A DNA stretch of 64,000 nucleotides from Conus ventricosus (lineage: Eukaryota > Mollusca > Gastropoda > Neogastropoda > Conidae), in contig CM031607.1 in NCBI GenBank assembly GCA_018398815.1, positions 92,695,043 through 92,759,042 on the forward strand, read 5' to 3'. Below, one piece after another: positions 30,786-44,690 of the stretch (position 1 is its first letter; every line of letters starts with the position of its first letter). The position numbers were made by a program, and so were the translations under genes. Under the pieces are notes generated by a model, which had not been told where the DNA came from, did no database searches, and saw only the letters and a program-made list of their open reading frames with translations.

Positions 30786-31760
30786 ATGAAGAAGAATGGG
30801 AAGGCAGCGGGACCTGATGAGATCCCAGCAGAAGCCATTAAAGCGGATGTTGGTATAGCTGTCAACTTGCTGCACAGCGTCTTCGGCAAGATATGGGAAA
30901 AAGAGAACATCCCAGCAGAGTGGAGGGAAGGCATTGTCATCAAACTGCCAAAGAAAGGAGACCTTACCAACTGTAGCAACTATAGAGGGATCATGCTCCT
31001 GTCAGAGGGAAAAGGAGAACATCCCAGCAGAGTGGAGGGAAGGCATTGTCATCAAACTGCCAAAGAAAGGAGACCTTACCAACTGTAGCAACTATAAGGG
31101 ATCATGCTCCTGTCAGTGCTAGGTAGGGTTCTAAACAGAGTGTTATTAGAGAGGATGAAGGAAGCAGTTGACCCTAAGCTCCGAGACCAGCAGGCGGGCT
31201 TCCGGCGAAACAGATCCTGTGTCGACCAGATCGCCAGCCTCAGGATCATCATCGAGCAGTCCTTGGAGAGGAACTCGCCCATTTGCATCATATTCATCGA
31301 CTATGAAAAGGCCTTCGACAGTGTAGATAGAGAGACACTATGGAAGCTACTGAGAGACCATGGAATACTAGAGAAGATCATCTCTCTCATCCGGAACACC
31401 TATCAGGACATGAGTCGCAGGGGGGCTCATGCAGCCCAGTTGTCAGACAGTTTTGAGGTGAAGACAGGAGTGCGCCAGGATGTCTGTAGTCACCTTTCCT
31501 CTTCCTCCTGGTCATCGACTGGATCATGAAGACCACAACAACAGGCAGGAACAATGGGATACAATGGACACTCTGGACGCAGCTAGATGACCTTGACTTT
31601 GCTGACGAACTGGCACTCCTCTCCCACAGTCACACACAGATGCAGGACAAGACCACCCACCTTGAGACAACATCAGCAGGAGCAAGGCTCTTAACAGATT
31701 GTTCCCCTGCAGCCTGCATTAGGTCTGATAGTTCATTGTGTATTCCAGCTGGCTTCCCTT
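30786..31760 (+). pseudogene. LINE reverse transcriptase (RTE-like) with internal duplication
   Basis: Reads GKAAGPDEIPAEAIKADVG, IWEKENIPAEWREGIVIKLP, KKGDLTNCSNYRGIMLLS, then (31104-31529) LGRVLNRVLLERMKEAVDPK, DQQAGFRRNRSCVDQIASLR, CIIFIDYEKAFDSVDRETLW (motif A), FEVKTGVRQDVCS (motif B, worn: usually RQGC) and, in another frame, LDDLDFADELALLSH (motif C, FADE instead of FADD). A segment of about 110 bp is tandemly duplicated (30906-31005 and 31018-31116), repeating the EWREGIVIKLPKKGDL block and breaking the frame. 5'-truncated; no endonuclease. Confidence 0.85.
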
Positions 31761-32400
31761 TTTTGCAATGATTGGAAGTCTCCTTCAGTGGTGGTTAAAC
31801 AGGATATTTCAGCACAGTTGATCTGCAGCTGTCTTGTAATTCTACAGTTCTGAGCTGTGGTCAGTCCTACGTGTTTTTTTTTCCATTGACGTGTCTGCTT
31901 TATCAGTGACTAGCCCATGTTTACTGGTAGACAACTGCTTCAGTATCTGACAGGCTCATTTGGTATTGTTTTAATTGGTGGTGTCGTCTTTGTTTGTGTC
32001 ACCTATCTCGCCTTTTGTGATTTTTTCATGCTATTTTTTAATCTCATTAGTCATTTATCTGTCTTTCTTTCTCTTTCTATACTAACATCCTTTCTGGTTT
32101 CCCCTTCTTTTTCTGCCTTGCTTTGTTGGTTGTGCCTTGCTTTGTTGGTTGTGCCTTGCTTTGTTGGTTGTGCCTTGCTTTGTTGGTTGTGCCTTGCTTT
32201 GTTGGTTGTGCCTTGCTTTGTTGGTTGTGCCTTGCTTTGTTGGTTGTGCCTTGCTTTGCTGTGCCTTTTCCCTGGTCCCTTTGCTCTTCAGCTTTCTTCT
32301 TTTCTCATAGAGGTTAAGTTTATCTCTGCCGTGACCTCAGACTTATTCATTTGTCAATGCCTGTCGAGGACCTCAGTAGTTATTACCATCATCACTGTAT
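31761..32400. other. Non-coding with a 19-bp minisatellite
   Basis: 32114-32262 is about eight copies of GTGCCTTGCTTTGTTGGTT. The hydrophobic reading frame over 31917-32534 is produced by this repeat and is not a credible protein. Confidence 0.75.
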
Positions 32401-32409
32401 TGAATGTTA

Positions 32410-33300
32410 CAGTCAGTATTTCTACATGTGCATTGTTGTCACCAAGGACAGTATGTGATGCGAGTCTTTCCCTTTCACTAGAAAGAATTTCTTGGCCACC
32501 TTCAGATCCTTCAGTTGATCTGGGTCAAACCTGAGACTTCTGTTCTTGCCTTTATTTTTTAAGCAGAATTTTGAGGTTGTAATTACTAGATGCGATTTTT
32601 CACCGATTTGGTTGGTTTTTTTTTTGTGTTTTTTTTTTTCAAAAACCAAAGTGCAGTCAATTTGGTGGTGATGTTTACCATTGGAGCTTTGCGATGCCAT
32701 CTCCTGGGTGCTTTGTTGGGCCTACTTGTTTGCCTGAAGGAGATTGTTGTAGCAGGCAATTTCCAGGAGTGTTGGTCTATCATTTTCTGTTTTGCAGAGT
32801 TGTCAACGCATTGCCTGGCCTGTTAATTGTTTCATCCTCCTACTTTGGCATCCCAGTCTATCAATATGTCTGCTTGTGGTGTTTGGTCAAGAACTTCCCA
32901 ACCTTGGTTGTAAACATTTTCAATTTGCCTGCCATCACAATCTGATGGTGGGACATAAACTAGGTTATGTTGAAGGGGTTTGCCTACAGTCAGATGGCAA
33001 TTAATTGACAAGAGGCTTGACCCCATCAAATGGAACTGTTCACTGGCCTTGTGAACGAAAGAAGCCAACCCTATGCTCATGCGTTTTGTTTCTGTTGGTG
33101 AAGTAGATCCTGTGTCTTTTGTTCCAGTTGGAAAGCATCTAAATGAACCTCATGAACTTCAGTTTATTCCAGAATGTTCCTGGAATAATTGTCCATTTTT
33201 GAAAAAGAGTTCTTTCAATGTTCCTCTGGCTGTAAAGGTTCTGATAATGCATGTTCCTATCATGGTGTTCCCTCTGCCCTCTGTAGGTTACGTTTCCAGC
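32410..33300 (-). pseudogene. APE-type endonuclease fragment of an RTE-like LINE
   Basis: Minus-strand frames give IGLASFVHKASEQFHLMGSS, NLVYVPPSDCDGRQIENVYN, LDQTPQADILIDWDAKVGG (GDxN block worn to DWDAKVG), and SSNGKHHHQIDCTLVF, matching the HHNQIDYILV block of RTE endonucleases. The following RT is not recognisable. Multiple frame breaks and substitutions show an old relic, antisense to the RT fragment at 30.8-31.8 kb. Confidence 0.65.
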
Positions 33301-34010
<710 letters not shown>

Positions 34011-34011
34011 C

Positions 34012-36395
34012 TTGAATTGAACTGAGAAAAGAAAAGAAGAGGGCATTTGACGAAACAAAAATACAAAAGTTAAAAGAGTCGATAAATGATCCAAGGTTGT
34101 TTTGGACAACAATCAGGTCAATTAATAGAAAGGCTGTTATCTATAATGAAATAACTTCACAACAGTGGCACGACCATTTTGTAGTGTATTCAACTCATTT
34201 GAGAATGAACACGACATTGCATATACCGAAGACGTTGAAGTTGAAGAAACGTTGGGTGAACCTTTATTTAATGATCCTATCACATTAGAAGAAGTGAAAT
34301 CAAGTATTGGGCATCTAAAAAATGGAAAAAGTGCTGGATCAGATAAAATAATTAGTGAGATGTTAAGACATGCAAATGATTCCGTCCTAAACGTTTTGGT
34401 TTCGTTATTAAACACATTATTTGACAATGGGACATTTCCCAAGGGATGGTCGAAATCAATTATTGTACCGATCTATAAAAAGGGGGATGCAAATAGTCCA
34501 GATAATTACAGAGGCGTAGCTCTTACAAGCGTTGTTAGTAAAGTGTACACTTATATTTTGAACAAAAGATTAACAAATTGGGCACAGAGAGAGGAAAAGA
34601 TAGTTGAAGAACAGGCAGGTTTTCGAGCAGGATACAGCACTATTGACCATATTTCACTTTGTATGCATTAGTACAAAGTTTCTCATGAAGAACACTAAAC
34701 TATATGTCGCTTTTGTGGACTTTAAAAAGGCGTTTGACTCTATAAATAGAAATATGTTATGGCATGTCCTGAGAAAAACTGGTGTCAATGGTAAATTGTA
34801 CCTGGCGCTTTGTGGGATATACGAATCGGTCATTGCTTGTGTGCGTGAAAAGAATGCTTATTCGGATTTATTTTTATGTCCACGTGGCGTAAAACAAGGC
34901 TGCCTTTTGAGTCCACAGCTGTTTGCATTTTTTATAAATGAATTAGCCCTTGAAATGTCCAGAAAAGGTAGACATGGTGTACAGATGATCCCTGGAGCTG
35001 TTGAATTATTTATGTTGCTATTTGCTGACGATGTAATTTTAGTTTCAAGCACTGCTGTTGGTCTACAGAGTCAGCTTGATGTGTTGAAGTGTGAGGCAGA
35101 TAGATTACAATTAACTGTTAATTTAGATAAAACAAACATAATAATTTTTCGCATGGGTGGTTACTTGTCTCAGAGAGAAAAATGGTATTACTCTAATGCT
35201 GAGGTAAAGGTAACCAATGCATACAAATACCTCGGAATGATCTTCACAACGAGGTTAAGTTTACATTCCGGATGGTCTGAAACGTTTAAGAAAGGGAAGA
35301 AAGGAGTAATAGAAATTCTAAGAGCAATGAAAAAAATAAATGCAATTGATCCCTCTTTATTTTGGAAGTTATTTGATACACAGATAGAACCAATGTTGAC
35401 ATATGCAGCAGAAATATGGGGACTTGAAGAAAATTTGCAAATGGAAAAAGTGCATACTTTTGCGATTAAACGGTTTCTAAATATTCCATTGCATTCATCA
35501 AATACAATGGCATATGGCGATTCTGGAAGATATCCTCTTTTCATTCGATCTTTTGGAAATGCGTTAAATATTGGTTAAAACTTACCCAACTACCTACAAG
35601 CAGATTATGTAGACAAGCATACGAAATGTTACTGCGGCAATTTGAGTTAGGAAAGCAGAACTGGGTTGCTACTATAAAACAGATTTTGACAGTAAACGGA
35701 TTTGGTGTGGTATGGCTTAGTCAGGGGTTGGCGATAAAAGAGCATTTATGTTGGAATTTAAAGACTGTCTCATCGCATGTTATAAACAAAATTGGCATTC
35801 CAAGATGGAAGATGATATGAAGTATTCCTGTTCCATTCGTTTAAAAGTATTTTACAACCTGAAAAATTTCTGACTGTAGTTACCAATAAATGGCACAGGG
35901 ATATGCTTGCTAGATTTAGAAGTAGGACACTTGGACTAAATGCAAACAAAAGATGGTTTAATCCCGAAGGCATTGTGGACGATTGTGTGTAATGTGTACA
36001 GATGGTATGAGAGAAAATGAAGATCATTTTCTATTCTCTTGTGCGGCTTATAACGATATCAGACAGAAGTCTCAACTTTTTAATATTATTGCGACAGAAA
36101 ATCATGACCTATATAGTTTGTTGACCTCTGATAATAATAAGATAATAACTCTACTGGCTAAGTATGTGGCAGAAGCATCAAATGTTAGGAAAAAGAAATG
36201 TTCGTTAAGAACTAATGTTTTCATGTATTCCGCAAATTTGATGACCTTGGTAAGAAATGGTTTTGTTTTCTTCACTAGTATAGTAATCCGTTACAATTCA
36301 TGTTTCTTTGCATTATAAACTTGTTTTACGGCGCTGCAAATATTGATGTACACCCCCTTGATATAAAGGCCATGTAGGCCATTGTCAATAAAAAC
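34012..36395 (+). mobile_element. 5'-truncated LINE with long RT frame
   Basis: Starts in the pre-RT linker (RAFDETKIQKLKESINDP, HDHFCSVFNSFENEH-like across a frame change). ORF 34165-34671 has LKNGKSAGSDKIISEMLRH, IIVPIYKKGDANSPDNYRGV and EEQAGFRAGYSTIDHI. ORF 34604-35578 has VAFVDFKKAFDSINRNMLWH (motif A), RGVKQGCLLSPQLFAFFINE (motif B), MLLFADDVILVS (motif C) and thumb YKYLGMIFTTRLS. Later frames reach CTDGMRENEDHFLFSCAAYN, a C-terminal CX..H..C motif. A 3' UTR ends near an AATAAA at 36388 and a short repeat GAAGCGTCT. Only about four frame breaks, so relatively young. The clade was not assigned. Confidence 0.85.
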
Positions 36396-37690
36396 GTATC
36401 TGAAGCGTCTGAAGCGTCTCTCTCATCCTTGTTTAAACTGAGCCTACTTTGTTCATCAACTTCTGCAGAAGTTGTTAAGAATTTTTCTTTGTTTTTGTAC
36501 AAGACCTTTAAGTATAGAGACATTCTCACTTCTTGAAATTGCCCTCGAATTATTCTTGTTTCGTTCCGTAATTTAATTTCATAAATTATTGTGCTTGTGT
36601 GTTCATACACCCCTTCATTAGGGGCCCTTTGTCTGTTATATGAATAAATCATCTGAATCGCCCTGTCTGCCTGTCTGTCTGTCTGTCTCTCTAATGCACA
36701 TGTATCATCGTTAATAATCTGTCTCCGCTTTCGTTCTTTACTCATGTTTTGGCTGGATTTTAGTAAGTGAGTAAGACAGCAACAAACTGTTAAAAAAAAA
36801 AGAGAAAAGAAAATATCACTCCTTAAAGTAGCCAAATACTCAGGTTGTGTAATCAGGTGTTATAATAATAAATTTAGCCCAGATAATGCCAACTGAAGTT
36901 ATCTACTGCAAACTACTTGACAGACCAGTGGTATTGATAAATCATCTTAAATGAATTTAACAAGTATTTGCATGAAGTTATCCTGTTAAAACGATAAAGG
37001 TATACATGAAAAACAATGTATAGTTTGATGACTTAGAAACTAATTATGTTTGCTTCTCTGCTGGGGCACTTAGTAATAGTTGACATTGGGGTCTCCAACT
37101 GAGTGGCAAACATAGTTCTTAAGTCTTACACACTGAAAATGACTGTTTTTAATCCTATGGCTTATGATGGGTCTGTGGAGTTTGGGGGTTTGATCTCCCC
37201 TTTTGCAAGGTTAAGCTGACCATCATATTTCTAATGTCTGTCTGATTGCCAGATTGCCAGAGAAACATGGAAACCCATGGGATTTACTATGGAAGAGGGG
37301 TTTAGTCATCAGAAAGGAGGCAGAGACTTCTCAACATGCACAATGTGACTTTAAACAGTTTAAATCAAAGATAACAATTTCTGATTTCTCGGAGATTTTC
37401 AGCTTTTGATGCTGATGTGTCAGTTGACGTGGCACGCCACATGCGTGGCATGAGTGAGCTCAAGATCTGCGTAAAGGAGTGTCATGAGCGCTAGTGACCT
37501 TTGAAGTGGTGTGGGAAGTTCTCTACACCGTTATCGTCAGATACGTTGCATCAACTTGTCAGCTTGCAGCAAGACTAGCTGGAAGGATGAAGGAAAGGGA
37601 GTGAGAGGAAGGGGTGAAAGGGGTGAAGAAGGCACAACAATGACGTAAAACTGATGACGCTAAGGATGTGTGTGCGTGCGTGCATGCGCG
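36396..37690. other. No recognisable gene
   Basis: A 169-codon minus-strand frame at 36835-36326 has no recognisable domain and overlaps the LINE 3' flank. Nothing else is supported. Confidence 0.5.
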
Positions 37691-37848
<158 letters not shown>

Positions 37849-38204
37849 TGGTGGTGGCTGACAAGGCACATTGGCCCCTTGGGAAACAATCTTTCTCGAA
37901 TGAAACTTCAGGTTGATGGCCAACAGGGATGCTGATCTTTTACTGATGATCACTGGCTGTGGACTCCTGAGACACCAATGGAGCAGTGGAATGAGTCACT
38001 GTCCTTTTATTTGCTTCTTGCTGGCTTGTTTCGAGGGACTGGGGAAGGCTGGACCCTTTGGCTGGATGACAGGTTTAGGCACAAGGGGCAGGAATTGACA
38101 CACCATTTGATGTCTCCTGTGATCCCTGACCCATAGTCACCCAGTGTGTCGTGGTTATGAACCCTGCATTGCTATTTATGGGTGGCGTTGGACCCAGTTC
38201 CAAT

Positions 38205-38480
38205 GCTCAGGCATAGTGTGGGGCTGAGACCACAAGCTGTACGCAGTCAATGCTCAGGCATAGTGTGGGGATGATATCACAAGTTGTACGCAGTCAATGC
38301 TCAGGCATAGTGTGGGGCTAAGACCACAAGCTGTACGCAGTCAATACTCGGGCATGGTGTGGGGCTGAGACCACAAGCTGTACGCAGTCAATGCTCAGGC
38401 ATAGTGTGGGGCTGAGACCACAAGCTGTACGCAGTCAATGCTCAGGCATGGTGTGGGGATTAGACCACAAGTTGTACGTA
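38205..38480. repeat. 47-bp minisatellite, six copies
   Basis: GCTCAGGCATAGTGTGGGG recurs at 38205, 38252, 38299, 38346, 38393 and 38440, an exact 47-bp period; each unit also has CACAAGCTGTACGCAGTCAA. Confidence 0.95.
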
Positions 38481-38542
38481 TTTCCTATTGGTCAGGCGGC
38501 ATGTGAACGTTTTGCTTAGAAACCTCTCCCTTCCACGGAGAA

Positions 38543-38544
<2 letters not shown>

Positions 38545-38578
<34 letters not shown>

Positions 38579-38686
38579 GTGGTGATGAACATAGCACAGC
38601 ATCTTGTAGCGCTTTACTAAGATCAGATCAAATGAGTTGAACTTGTTTCATTCTCCCATGGGAAGGAGGTGTTGTGGCAGAGAGAG

Positions 38687-38753
<67 letters not shown>

Positions 38754-38835
38754 AGAAGAGAGAGAGACAGAGACAGAGAGAGAGACAGACAGACAGACAG
38801 AGATAGAGAGACAGAGGGAGAGAGAGAGAGAGCGT
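38545..38835. repeat. G-run and GA-rich tract
   Basis: About 31 G at 38547-38577, then imperfect (GA)n with GACA units at 38679-38833. Confidence 0.9.
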
Positions 38836-38839
38836 GGAT

Positions 38840-41710
38840 GGCTGTGGCTGACAACATGGTCACAACAGCATGAGTAATATCCACACAAAAAATTGGATAC
38901 AAAAGCATTCAGATCAGAACAATTCATAGTCTGCATGTATTTAAGTCCAGGCACTAGATTTTCAAGTTTTCATCCCATAAAGGCTTCTTCTGTTCTCAGG
39001 GGCTCCCAGACATGCTAACTGAGTAGTCTCGTGTTGCGATTAAAGTCTGTGGTTTGCTTCAGTAACATTTTATTCCAGGCCCATTGCATTGGGCAAACAT
39101 TTTCTGACGTAAGGTGTCACAGGTGGAGTGGAATAAAAGACATAGGGCTGGTGTCTGTGTATCAGTGCCACATGGGCACACGTCCAGGTGAGATCTACAG
39201 CCTGAAGAGATGCGAGAGTAGCTGACAGTGGCCTTTTATCAATCTTAAGATGGTGACCTGTTTCCTCCTTTTCAGCTGGTAGATGCTATCTTCCTCAGGT
39301 CCTGTCTGCAGACGCTGTCTCCACTTCTTCCTGACGTGGTTTTCAAGAGGATTTTGACGTCTCCATAGACATCTGATGTACAGTTACCTTGTTTTTGCTG
39401 TGTTTGTTGAGTTTCTCAACTCCCACATCGCCCATGACACCGCAGCATCCAATGTGTCTGGCTGGACTGAAGACTCTAAAGAAGGGCTCATCAGCCACTG
39501 AAAAACACCATTTGAAACGACAGGTCATTATTTGAGATGGGACTGGATAAATGTGCAGGTTTCAGCTCTGATGTTGTGACAGACTTGGTGTCAGTGTTGC
39601 TGTCAGGTTTCAGCTCTGATGTTGTGACAGACTTGGTGTCAGTGTTGCTGTCTGGAAACTGGAACTAGACACCACTTCGGTCACTTTGAACAGTGTTTTC
39701 TGCAGAACCATCTGTATACCTAACATTCGACCCAGGCGGTGCTTGAGTAATTCATGTTCAACATTTCAAGTTTCAGGGACTTCAGTTCTATGATTCTTTG
39801 ACATTTGATGACCAGTGTTCATGATCTTTGAGCTCTTCCAGTGGTCGGTTTCTCAGTGGGAGATGTATACTGTGTCCCTGCTACAGCGCGTCTAATATGT
39901 GATATGGACTTTTGCTGCTTGATGCGGTTCTTGTTCAGAGCCCGGCTACATACGGTGCCATGCAGGCCTCTTTATTTCCTCACTCTGCCTCATGGGGTGG
40001 TTTTAATGGCGCCTGTAATGTTTCAGAGGATGAGGAGATTTCACGACTCGATCAGTTGATATGTGCTGCTTTTTTCTGCTGTAGACAAAGAAGTGGAGAT
40101 ATGTTTCATACCGGGGTGCACAGATCCTGATTTTTATTTAAGTCAGGATCTTCATGTTGGAACTCTATTTGATGCCAGCCAACAATAAACATAAAATTAG
40201 TCACTAGCGGAATATTAGGACCACACACATCACTTGTACAGAGGCATATTTCGTCCACGTATTTGGACTCCTGGCTGGGACCCGGTTGGTTGTGGGTGTC
40301 TTCCCTTGGCACCAAAAAGATATGTACCACCTATAATTGTGTGGTATTCTCACTATCAAAGGTAAAAAAACCCCACTGAAGTCAGCATTATCCCAAAATA
40401 ACCCTTAAAGGCTAGAAAATTAGAAGGAGAAGAAGCACCGTAAGCAAAGAGACGCCAGAGACATCAAAATCACTATACAAGGAGTAAACGATAAAGGCGG
40501 AATCTGTGCGAATTTCCTGAGGATCCATGCAAGGATGCAAATGAGGTGAAAGGAGTCAGTAGTCGGAATGGCTAGCTCTTCTTTTCGATGATATAAGCAT
40601 CACAGTCACATCAATGCTGAGAGAGGCTAAGAATTGTGCAAAACTGCCTTACGTGGATCTTCTCAGAGATTACATTTCCTACTGATCGATCACACGATGA
40701 TATATTGAACAAATAAGGGTCGGGGAAAAAGTTAATTGCTAGCAATTTCTCATTCATTGAAACAATGATCTGGCACAACTTTAACGAAAATGGAAAATAG
40801 GGAGGGGGGGGGGGGGGGGGGGGGGGGGCAGAAAGGTGGGGGATGGAAAATAAAAATAAAAAGGACGTCAAAATATCAATTTGTTGCTTTGTGACGGACC
40901 ACTTTTGTCCGGTCCCAAATTGTGGAGACATTTCTGAGGTGGCGTAAGTTTGCCTGTGCACATGCTGACCTGTTTAATTGACAGCTACTCACATGCGTTT
41001 TGTTGTCAGTCAGGTGAGCGAGGATTTCCTTTCAGTCTCTGTTGACTTGCCGGCCTGGAAACATCCCCATGGTGCCAAAGAGAGACTGCACTTAGTGTAG
41101 GTGCTAATCAGGTATAGTTTTTTAGTTTTATTTTTTGTTTGTTTAAAGCATTAATAGCCAATAAACAACTTATTTATTCAGATTAGTAATTGAAAATACT
41201 CGACAAGAGCCTCCATAACATGGATTAACAAATATGTACATGTTCATATTGCTTTAAGAAGCAAATAATTAGTTAGACAGAAATGTTTCATCAGATTCCT
41301 TTTTAGGTTTTTTTTGTTTGTTTGTTTTGATAGTGATGATGTTTTTTTTTCTCTCTTTTTTTTCCAATTAATGGTCTTGCTTTTTATGCATCACGACCAT
41401 CAAAATTATTACTGTATAAATAATGACCTTACTTCATAAACTGCAACAACGACAAACAAAATTATTAGTGTATAAACAATGGGCTAACATAATAAACTGC
41501 AACTATTACAAACAATTATTTCTGTGTAAACAGTGAGCTACCGTCATAACTGCGACTATTAAAACACAATTATTACTCTATAAACATCGAGCTAACACAA
41601 TGACTTCAACAGCTACAAACACAATTATTACTGTTTTCATCACTTCCACTTCTGCCTCCGCTGCTGTAAAATTTTCACTAGAGTGGTTATCCTTCCAAAG
41701 CATACTTAGA
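38840..41710. other. No recognisable gene
   Basis: Contains a duplicated phrase GGTTTCAGCTCTGATGTTGT at 39558 and 39605 (period 47), a G-run at 40803-40828, and AT-rich sequence at 41100-41600 with repeated ACAATTATTACTGTA-like phrases. No domain could be read on either strand. Confidence 0.5.
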
Positions 41711-41759
41711 CAACTCCCTTACAAACATACACACACACACACACACAAACACACACAAC

Positions 41760-41811
<52 letters not shown>

Positions 41812-42056
41812 GTCTTCCCCCCCCCACCACACACACACACAGTGGGAAAGACTACAACTTTGGATTCTCTCTTGAGGGCACATAGACCGTATGGCGAAAG
41901 CTTGGCTGTGTCTGGAGTGGCACCGTCTTCATCTGTCCGTGGGCAGGGGTGGTTGGGTCTGTGGGGTGTGCTCGGCAGCTGGAGGGTGGTGTTTTTCGCC
42001 GGTGGGCTCCCTTACAAACATACACACACACACACCACACACACACACACACACAC

Positions 42057-42108
<52 letters not shown>

Positions 42109-44690
42109 GGAAAGACTACAACTTTGGATTCTCTCTTGAGGGCAATAAGACCGTATGGCGAAAGCTTGGCTGTGTCTGGAGTGGCACCGTCTTCATCTGT
42201 CCGTGGGCAGGGGTGGTTGGGTCTGTGGGGTGTGCTCGGCAGCTGGAGGGTGGTGTTTTTCGCCGGTGAGCTCTGCAGTCATGAAATACGGGCTGGTACA
42301 CCCATGGGGATGCTACTTTAAGGCTGTTATGAGCTGCATCCTGTAGTCTAATTTACCTCTGTTCAGGAGCAGTTATGTCCTTGATATCTTAATGGAGTAT
42401 CCTGCGCGTGCCTGTACCCATCGTCAACACAGCGCAGGCCTCCAAGGGTGGTACAGGACTGCTCTAAAGGCAGGTGAAGACGGTGCTTCTCTGGGTCTCC
42501 CCAGCACCTTCGGGTGTTTCTTTTTCTTCTTTGCCTTAACTAGGCTGACCTGGAGAAAGGTCAGTGACGGTGAGGAAAGACCCACTGACCACAGGGAAAG
42601 TCCTGTTGACAGTGGGGAAAGACTACAACTTGGATTCTCACTTGAGGGCACATAAGACCGTATGGCGAAAGCTTGGCTGTGTCTGGAGTGGCACCGTCTT
42701 CATCTGTCCGTGGGCAGGGGTGGATGGGTCTGTGGGGTGTGCTCGGCAGCTGGAGGGTGGTGTTTTTCGCGGTGGGCTCTGCAGTCATGAAATACGGGCT
42801 GGTACACCCATGGGGATGTACTTTAAGGCTGTTATGAGCTGCATCCTGTAGTCTAATTTACCTCTGTTCAGGAGCAGTTATGTCCCTTGATATCTTAATG
42901 GAGTATCCTGCGCGTGCCTGTACCCATCGTCAACACAGCGCAGGCCTCCAAGGGTGGTACAGGACTGCTCTAAAGGCAGGTGAAGACGGTGCTTCTCTGG
43001 GTCCTCCCCAGCACCTTCGGGTGTTTCTTTTTCTTCTTTGCCTTAACTAGGCTGACCCTGGAGAAAGGTCCAGTGACGGTGAGGGAAAGACCCACTGACC
43101 ACAGGGAAAGTCCTGTTGACAGTGGGAAAGACTACAACTTTGGATTCTCTCTTGAGGGCACATAAGACCGTATGGCGAAAGCTTGGCTGTGTCTGGAGTG
43201 GCACCGTCTTCATCTGTCCGTGGGCAGGGGTGGTTGGGTCTGTGGGGTGTGCTCGGCAGCTGGAGGGTGGTGATTTTTCGCCGGTGGGCTCTGCAGTCAT
43301 GAAATACGGGCTGGTACACCCATGGGGATGCTACTTTAAGGCTGTTATGAGCTGCATCCTGTAGTCTATTTACTTCTGTTCAGGAGCAGTTATGTCCCTT
43401 GATATCTTAATGGAGTATCCTGCGCGTGCCTGTACCCATCGTCAACACAGCGCAGGCCTCCAAGGGTGGTACAGGACTGCTCTAAAGGCAGGTGAAGACG
43501 GTGCTTCTCTGGGTCCTCCCAGCACCTTCGGGTGTTTCTTTTTCTTCTTTGCCTTAACTAGGCTGACCCTGGAGAAAGGTCCAGTGACGGTGAGGAAAGA
43601 CCCACTGACCACAGGGAAAGTCCTGTTGACAGTGGGAAAGACTACAACTTTGGATTCTCACTTGAGGGCACATAAGACCGTTATGGCGAAAGCTTGGCTG
43701 TGTCTGGAGTGGCACCGTCTTCATCTGTCCGTGGGCAGGGGGTGGATGGGTCTGTGGGGTGTGCTCGGCAGCTGGAGGGTGGTGTTGTTCGCCGGTGGGC
43801 TCTGCAGTCATGAAATACGGGCTGGTACACCCCATGGGGTGCTACTTTAAGGCTGTTATGAGCTGCATCTGTAGTCTAATTTACCTCTGTTCAGGAGCAG
43901 TTATGTCCCTTGATATCTTAATGGAGTATCCTGCGCGTGCCTGTACCCATCGTCAACACGCGCAGGCCTCCAAGGGTGGTACAGGACTGCTCTAAAGGCA
44001 GGTGAAGACGGTGCTTCTTGGGTCCTCCCCAGCACCTTCGGGTGTTTCTTTTTTTCTTTGCCTTAACTAGGCTGACCCTGGAGAAAGGTCCAGTGACGGT
44101 GAGGAAAGACCCACTGACCACAGGGAAAGTCCTGTTGACAGTGGGAAAGACTACAACTTTGGATTCTCTCTTGAGGGCACATAAGACCTTTATGGCGAAA
44201 GCTTGGCTGTGTCGGGAGTGGCACCGTCTTCATCTGTCCGTGGGCAGGGGTGGTTGGGTCTGTGGGGTGTGCTCGGCAGCTGGAGGGTGGTGTTTTTCGC
44301 CGGTGGGCTCTGCAGTCATGAAATAGGGGCTGGTTATACCCATGGGGATGCTACTTTAAGGCTGTTATGAGCTGCATCCTGTAGTCTAATTTACCTCTGT
44401 TCAGGAGCAGCTATGTCCCTTGATATCTTAATGGAGTATCCTGCGCGTGCCTGTACCCATCGTCAACACTGCGCAGGCCCCCAAGAGTGGTACAGGACTG
44501 CTCTAAAGGCAGGTGAAGACGGTGCTTCTCTGGGTCCCCCAGCACCTTCGGGTGTTTCTTTTTCTTCTAGACAACTCCCTTACAAACACACACACACACA
44601 CACACACACCACACACACACACACACACACAAAACACACACACACACACACACACCACACACAACACAAACGCCCGCGTGCGCGCGCGCG
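41711..44690. repeat. 509-bp tandem array bounded by (CA)n
   Basis: The landmark GGGAAAGACTACAACTTTGG appears at about 41843, 42109 (one G fewer), 42617, 43124, 43634 and 44144. From the second copy the period is 507-510 bp; the first interval is about 265 bp. CTCCCTTACAAACA plus (CA)n stands at the left edge (41717), inside the first short unit (42008) and at the right edge (44575). Units are almost identical and differ mainly by 1-base indels in homopolymers. No unit keeps a common open frame, so I call it non-coding. Confidence 0.95.

Noticed and set aside
31917..32534. 205-codon hydrophobic membrane protein
   Set aside because: Half of it is the 19-bp minisatellite read in three frames; no homology or start context.
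36326..36835. 169-codon minus-strand ORF
   Set aside because: No domain, overlaps the LINE 3' flank and contains GACA microsatellite-coded residues.
39343..39528. Minus-strand frame with possible protein look
   Set aside because: Could not be tied to any family or splice signal.
41840..44330. Repeated ORFs in the 509-bp array as a repeat-protein gene
   Set aside because: Frames differ between units and stop within each unit; unit length is not kept as a multiple of 3.
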